From contig CAKUKI010000005.1 in assembly GCA_934662565.1 (NCBI GenBank), positions 112,934 through 176,933 on the forward strand: DNA of 64,000 bases. Reading direction: 5' to 3'. The translations under genes were made by a program, and so were the position numbers. Below are positions 62,349 to 64,000 of this stretch, piece by piece (the stretch's first letter is position 1; the number at the start of each line of letters is the position of its first letter). The DNA is from an uncultured Elusimicrobiales bacterium. GTDB taxonomy: Bacteria > Elusimicrobiota > Elusimicrobia > Elusimicrobiales > Elusimicrobiaceae. The notes beneath the pieces were generated by a model, which was not told the origin of the DNA, ran no database searches, and was given only the letters and a program-made list of their open reading frames with translations.

Positions 62349-62447
62349 CCACCATTTTTTAAGGCACTCCATACGGAGTGCCTTTTTTGTTGATGTGTTT
62401 TTCTCACTTCCGACGGAGAAATGGTGAAGTTTTTATCTATGCGGGTC
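62349..62447 (+). repeat. tRNA-flank repeat, right copy
   Basis: Aligns without gaps to 57843-57941. The first 22 bases (CCACCA onward) are identical; the terminator stem is conserved with compensating changes (AAGGCACTCC/GGAGTGCCTT, loop ATAC, T6 at 62361-62388). No intact tRNA precedes it. The two copies bracket about 4.5 kb of accessory genes. Confidence 0.75.
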
Positions 62448-62664
62448 ATAGAATGCTTTTAGGTACAATTTGGCACATAGCCTCACTAATCCACGCACGC
62501 ATCTGTTTATTTATTATGCCAATTTTACCCGCCAAAGGCGCTACCATTACTAAATCAGACTGCCGAATGACATAAGCACGAGAAGAAAGCGTACGGTTGC
62601 CGCTTTTCGGAATCGTTGCAAAAAGTTTGGCCTTATATAACCCAAACGCACCTATTTTCCGCCA
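62446..62664 (-). pseudogene. C-terminal gene fragment (72 codons)
   Basis: On the minus strand a frame runs from 62664 to a TGA at 62446 and reads like real protein: KIGAFGLYKAKLFATIPKSG, LSSRAYVIRQSDLVMVAPLA and KIGIINKQMRAWISEAM. No start codon is present in the frame and a TAA precedes it. It is probably the 3' remnant of a gene cut near the right repeat. I do not recognise the family. Confidence 0.45.
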
Positions 62665-62710
62665 TTAAAATTTAACCCCTGCAAACGAAACGACTTTCCC
62701 AACCTGCTTT

Positions 62711-62740
62711 TTGACACTTATTTTGGTAAAATAATAATAT
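62711..62740 (+). promoter_or_regulatory. promoter of the 182-residue pilin gene
   Basis: TTGACA (62711-62716), an 18-base spacer and TAATAT (62735-62740), 22 bases before the ATG. Confidence 0.6.
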
Positions 62741-62762
62741 CCCAATGACTGTGGAGAATAAA

Positions 62763-63311
62763 ATGATTAAAAATATATACACAAACTCAAAAAGGTCGGC
62801 AGGGTTCACACTTATTGAATTATTAGTAGTGGTCCTTATTATTGGCATTTTATCATCAGTAGCGTTGCCGCAATACAAAAATGCAGTGCTTAAGAGTAGA
62901 GTAAGTACGGTTATTCCTCTTTTGAAGAATGCCATGTACGCATTGGATGCGTACCATTTGGCCAACGGAGAATTTACGCGGGAATGGGACCGCGTAGATA
63001 TTGTCCCCAGCGGGTGCACGCACAACACTAATTCTAATGCTGCGGATATATATGTGTGCGGGAATGACTGGCTTTTAACGCTAGATGTCAATGGCATGGC
63101 TATGGCCAATTATTGCCCTAACAAAAATACCAGTTGGTCTTCTTGCGCCAATGCGAGGGATTTTCAAATCATCGCCTATGCTTCCGACGTAGTGCAATCC
63201 GGCGGTGCAACACGAGTCCCCGGTGCGATTGGCTGTTATGGCTTTACTACGGAAGGCCAGAAGTTATGCACCTTGCTATCTAAATCAGGCACAGTTATTA
63301 ACGCCAATTAA
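62763..63311 (+). CDS. type IV pilin-like protein
   Basis: A 182-residue prepilin starting at the ATG at 62763, with GGAG seven bases upstream; an ATG six codons earlier has no ribosome binding site. The leader KNIYTNSKRSAG precedes FTLIELLVVVLIIGILSSVA, then LPQYKNAVLKSRVSTVIPLL. The globular part has six cysteines (GCTHN, VCGND, NYCPN, SSCANA, GCYGF, LCTLL). A terminator follows at 63359. It lies just outside the right tRNA-flank repeat. Its nearest relative in the window by N-terminal pattern is the pilin between ruvC and ruvA. Confidence 0.88.
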   Translation: MIKNIYTNSKRSAGFTLIELLVVVLIIGILSSVALPQYKNAVLKSRVSTVIPLLKNAMYALDAYHLANGEFTREWDRVDIVPSGCTHNTNSNAADIYVCGNDWLLTLDVNGMAMANYCPNKNTSWSSCANARDFQIIAYASDVVQSGGATRVPGAIGCYGFTTEGQKLCTLLSKSGTVINAN

Positions 63312-63358
63312 TTAAATATTTTAGGGCTTACGCCTGTTTTTCAAGAAAAAGCATTTAG

Positions 63359-63383
63359 AAACCCCGCTCACTCGGGGTTTTTT
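63359..63383 (+). terminator. terminator of the pilin gene
   Basis: AAACCCCG and CGGGGTTT with a six-base loop, followed by TTT. Confidence 0.8.
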
Positions 63384-63441
63384 ATAGATGAACCGCATGA
63401 ACACCCAAAAACATTTTTGACCGTCACCAAGCGCCTAATAC

Positions 63442-63576
63442 TTACTCTTGCGGCACATTATTCTTATCTTCTGCGCCGGAAGAGGACGGGTGAGCTTCTC
63501 CCTGATGCTGTTTATATTGATTCAATAATGTTTTTATTTCTTCTCTTTCAGCTAAATCCAACAAAGAAACATTATT
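63442..63576 (-). pseudogene. short C-terminal gene remnant
   Basis: A 44-codon minus-strand frame without start codon, preceded by TGA and ending with TAA at 63442. It reads LLDLAEREEIKTLLNQYKQH, then a Ser/Gly/Ala-rich acidic tail ending NNVPQE. The amphipathic pattern suggests former coding sequence. The opposite-strand frame over the same bases looks like noise. Confidence 0.35.
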
Positions 63577-63764
63577 TCAAAACAGTTTTTGTAAAAATGC
63601 TTTTTCTTACTAAAAACTTCAATTTTAACAACGCCGTTCTTAAAACAGTAAAAAAGAAAATTTTGCCCCGAGAAAGTCTTTGCAAAATATGTTTGCCCGC
63701 CCTATTGGGGGGTAAGAGTTTTTAGGGTATTTATTTGGTTTATCCCCCGAGCTATATTTTGTTG

Positions 63765-63900
63765 TAAGATTTCGCGAACAAAGCGCTTATTCTGGATACG
63801 GGGAGCCCCCAGCCTAAGGGGTATATTCTGCGGCAAACGCCCGCAAAGGAAGTGTCTTAAACCAAAGGAACTGCCCCAAGACTGGGAAGTATTTTCTAAT
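63765..63900. ncRNA. structured RNA candidate, 6S-like rod
   Basis: The segment folds as one long imperfect rod. On the minus strand GCGG/CCGC closes an end loop, then GTTTAAG/CTTAGGC flanks an open bubble of about 11 bases per side, then AGTTCC/GGGGCT and GGGG/CCCC follow. A long rod with a central bubble is the shape of 6S RNA, but I cannot match conserved sequence and the strand is undecided. It lies between the pilin gene and the end of the rRNA operon. Confidence 0.3.
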
Positions 63901-63902
63901 AC

Positions 63903-63934
63903 AATAAAAAAACCCCGCGTTGAAAGCGGGGTTC
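63903..63934 (-). terminator. terminator of the rRNA operon
   Basis: On the minus strand AACCCCGC and GCGGGGTT pair, followed by TTTTTATTG. It lies about 30 bases after the 5S rRNA 3' end. Confidence 0.8.
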
Positions 63935-63963
63935 AAATTCTAAAAGATAAAAGGCTGGGATGA

Positions 63964-64000
63964 GACCGACAACGATCTACTCTCTCAGCACCGAATTGGG
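63964..64000 (-). rRNA. rrf: 5S ribosomal RNA, 3' end (partial)
   Basis: The minus strand reads GGTGCTGAGAGAGTAGATCG then TTGTCGG, matching the 3' segment of bacterial 5S rRNA (compare TGGGAGAGTAGGTCGTTGCC). It is cut by the window edge; the exact 3' end is estimated. It shows an rRNA operon on the minus strand entering from beyond 64000. Confidence 0.7.

Noticed and set aside
62285..62354. Possible tRNA before the right repeat copy
   Set aside because: The 3' end looks like ..GCCCCACCA, but no acceptor partner, anticodon stem or T-loop can be formed.
63417..63725. 102-residue plus-strand open frame
   Set aside because: Low-complexity Lys/Phe/Leu sequence in an AT-rich stretch without ribosome binding site; the minus strand there carries a better gene remnant.

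Overview
The window looks like chromosome of an Elusimicrobium-type bacterium (phylum Elusimicrobiota), inferred from gene content only: many pilins with a GFTLIELLVVVLIIGIL-type N-terminus scattered among housekeeping genes, a Tad pilus locus carrying a PorV-like barrel and a giant FlgD-Ig protein, and the [FeFe]-hydrogenase maturase HydF, which points to fermentative anaerobic life. No marker gene here fixes the species.

Region 1 (1-25.8 kb, all minus strand, so read from high to low coordinates) is a large Tad/Flp-type secretion and pilus locus. In transcription order: a 1517-residue secreted multi-Ig protein, a PorV/PorQ-like outer-membrane barrel, two Flp-type pilins, TadE, CpaB/RcpC, a very short secretin, a fused TadZ-TadA ATPase, an N-terminally extended TadB, TadC, a TPR protein, a HAMP sensor without kinase, a small membrane protein, a periplasmic thioredoxin-like protein and a terminator; then a sensor kinase, a receiver-kinase protein and a NarL-type regulator; then a third Flp-like pilin, a TadG-like and a TadE-like protein; and finally, behind their own consensus promoter, four unrecognised membrane/low-complexity proteins, the last running off the window edge.

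Region 2 (26-40.7 kb, mostly minus) is a tightly packed run: GAF-GGDEF cyclase with a signal-less solute-binding-like protein, tsaD, CtpA-type protease, a degenerate LytM (EnvC-like) protein with FtsX, alkaline phosphatase, glycogen synthase, scpB-scpA and a site-2 protease. A small plus-strand orphan with an excellent promoter, a CCA-adding/poly(A) polymerase family gene, a CpXC protein and tRNA-Arg(TCG) follow.

Region 3 (40.9-57.5 kb, mostly plus) is housekeeping: yebC, ruvC, ruvA-ruvB, a SpoIID-like protein, queA, tgt, polyprenyl synthase, dxs, a LOG protein and a hotdog thioesterase. On the opposite strand lie three pilin genes, hydF, a lysine-rich histone-H1-like protein and a CYTH gene pair. 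Several genes here have an extended -10 (TGCTAnAAT) so close to the ATG that leaderless mRNAs are likely. One pilin promoter has a 12-A homopolymer in its spacer, and another pilin start codon sits in the loop of a perfect 13-bp inverted repeat.

Region 4 (57.7-62.7 kb, plus) looks accessory. It starts at tRNA-Val(TAC) and ends at a second, diverged copy of that tRNA's 99-bp downstream flank. Between them is a three-gene cassette with almost no spacing (HAD 3'-phosphatase-like, PD-(D/E)XK-like, MBL/RNase J-like), a 5'-truncated amidase-like fragment and a DUF4424-SH3 secreted protein. This cassette is the best candidate in the window for an undescribed system, perhaps nucleic-acid end processing or defence. 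The last kilobases hold a fourth pilin, gene remnants, a possible 6S-like structured RNA and the 3' end of a 5S rRNA with its terminator (minus strand).
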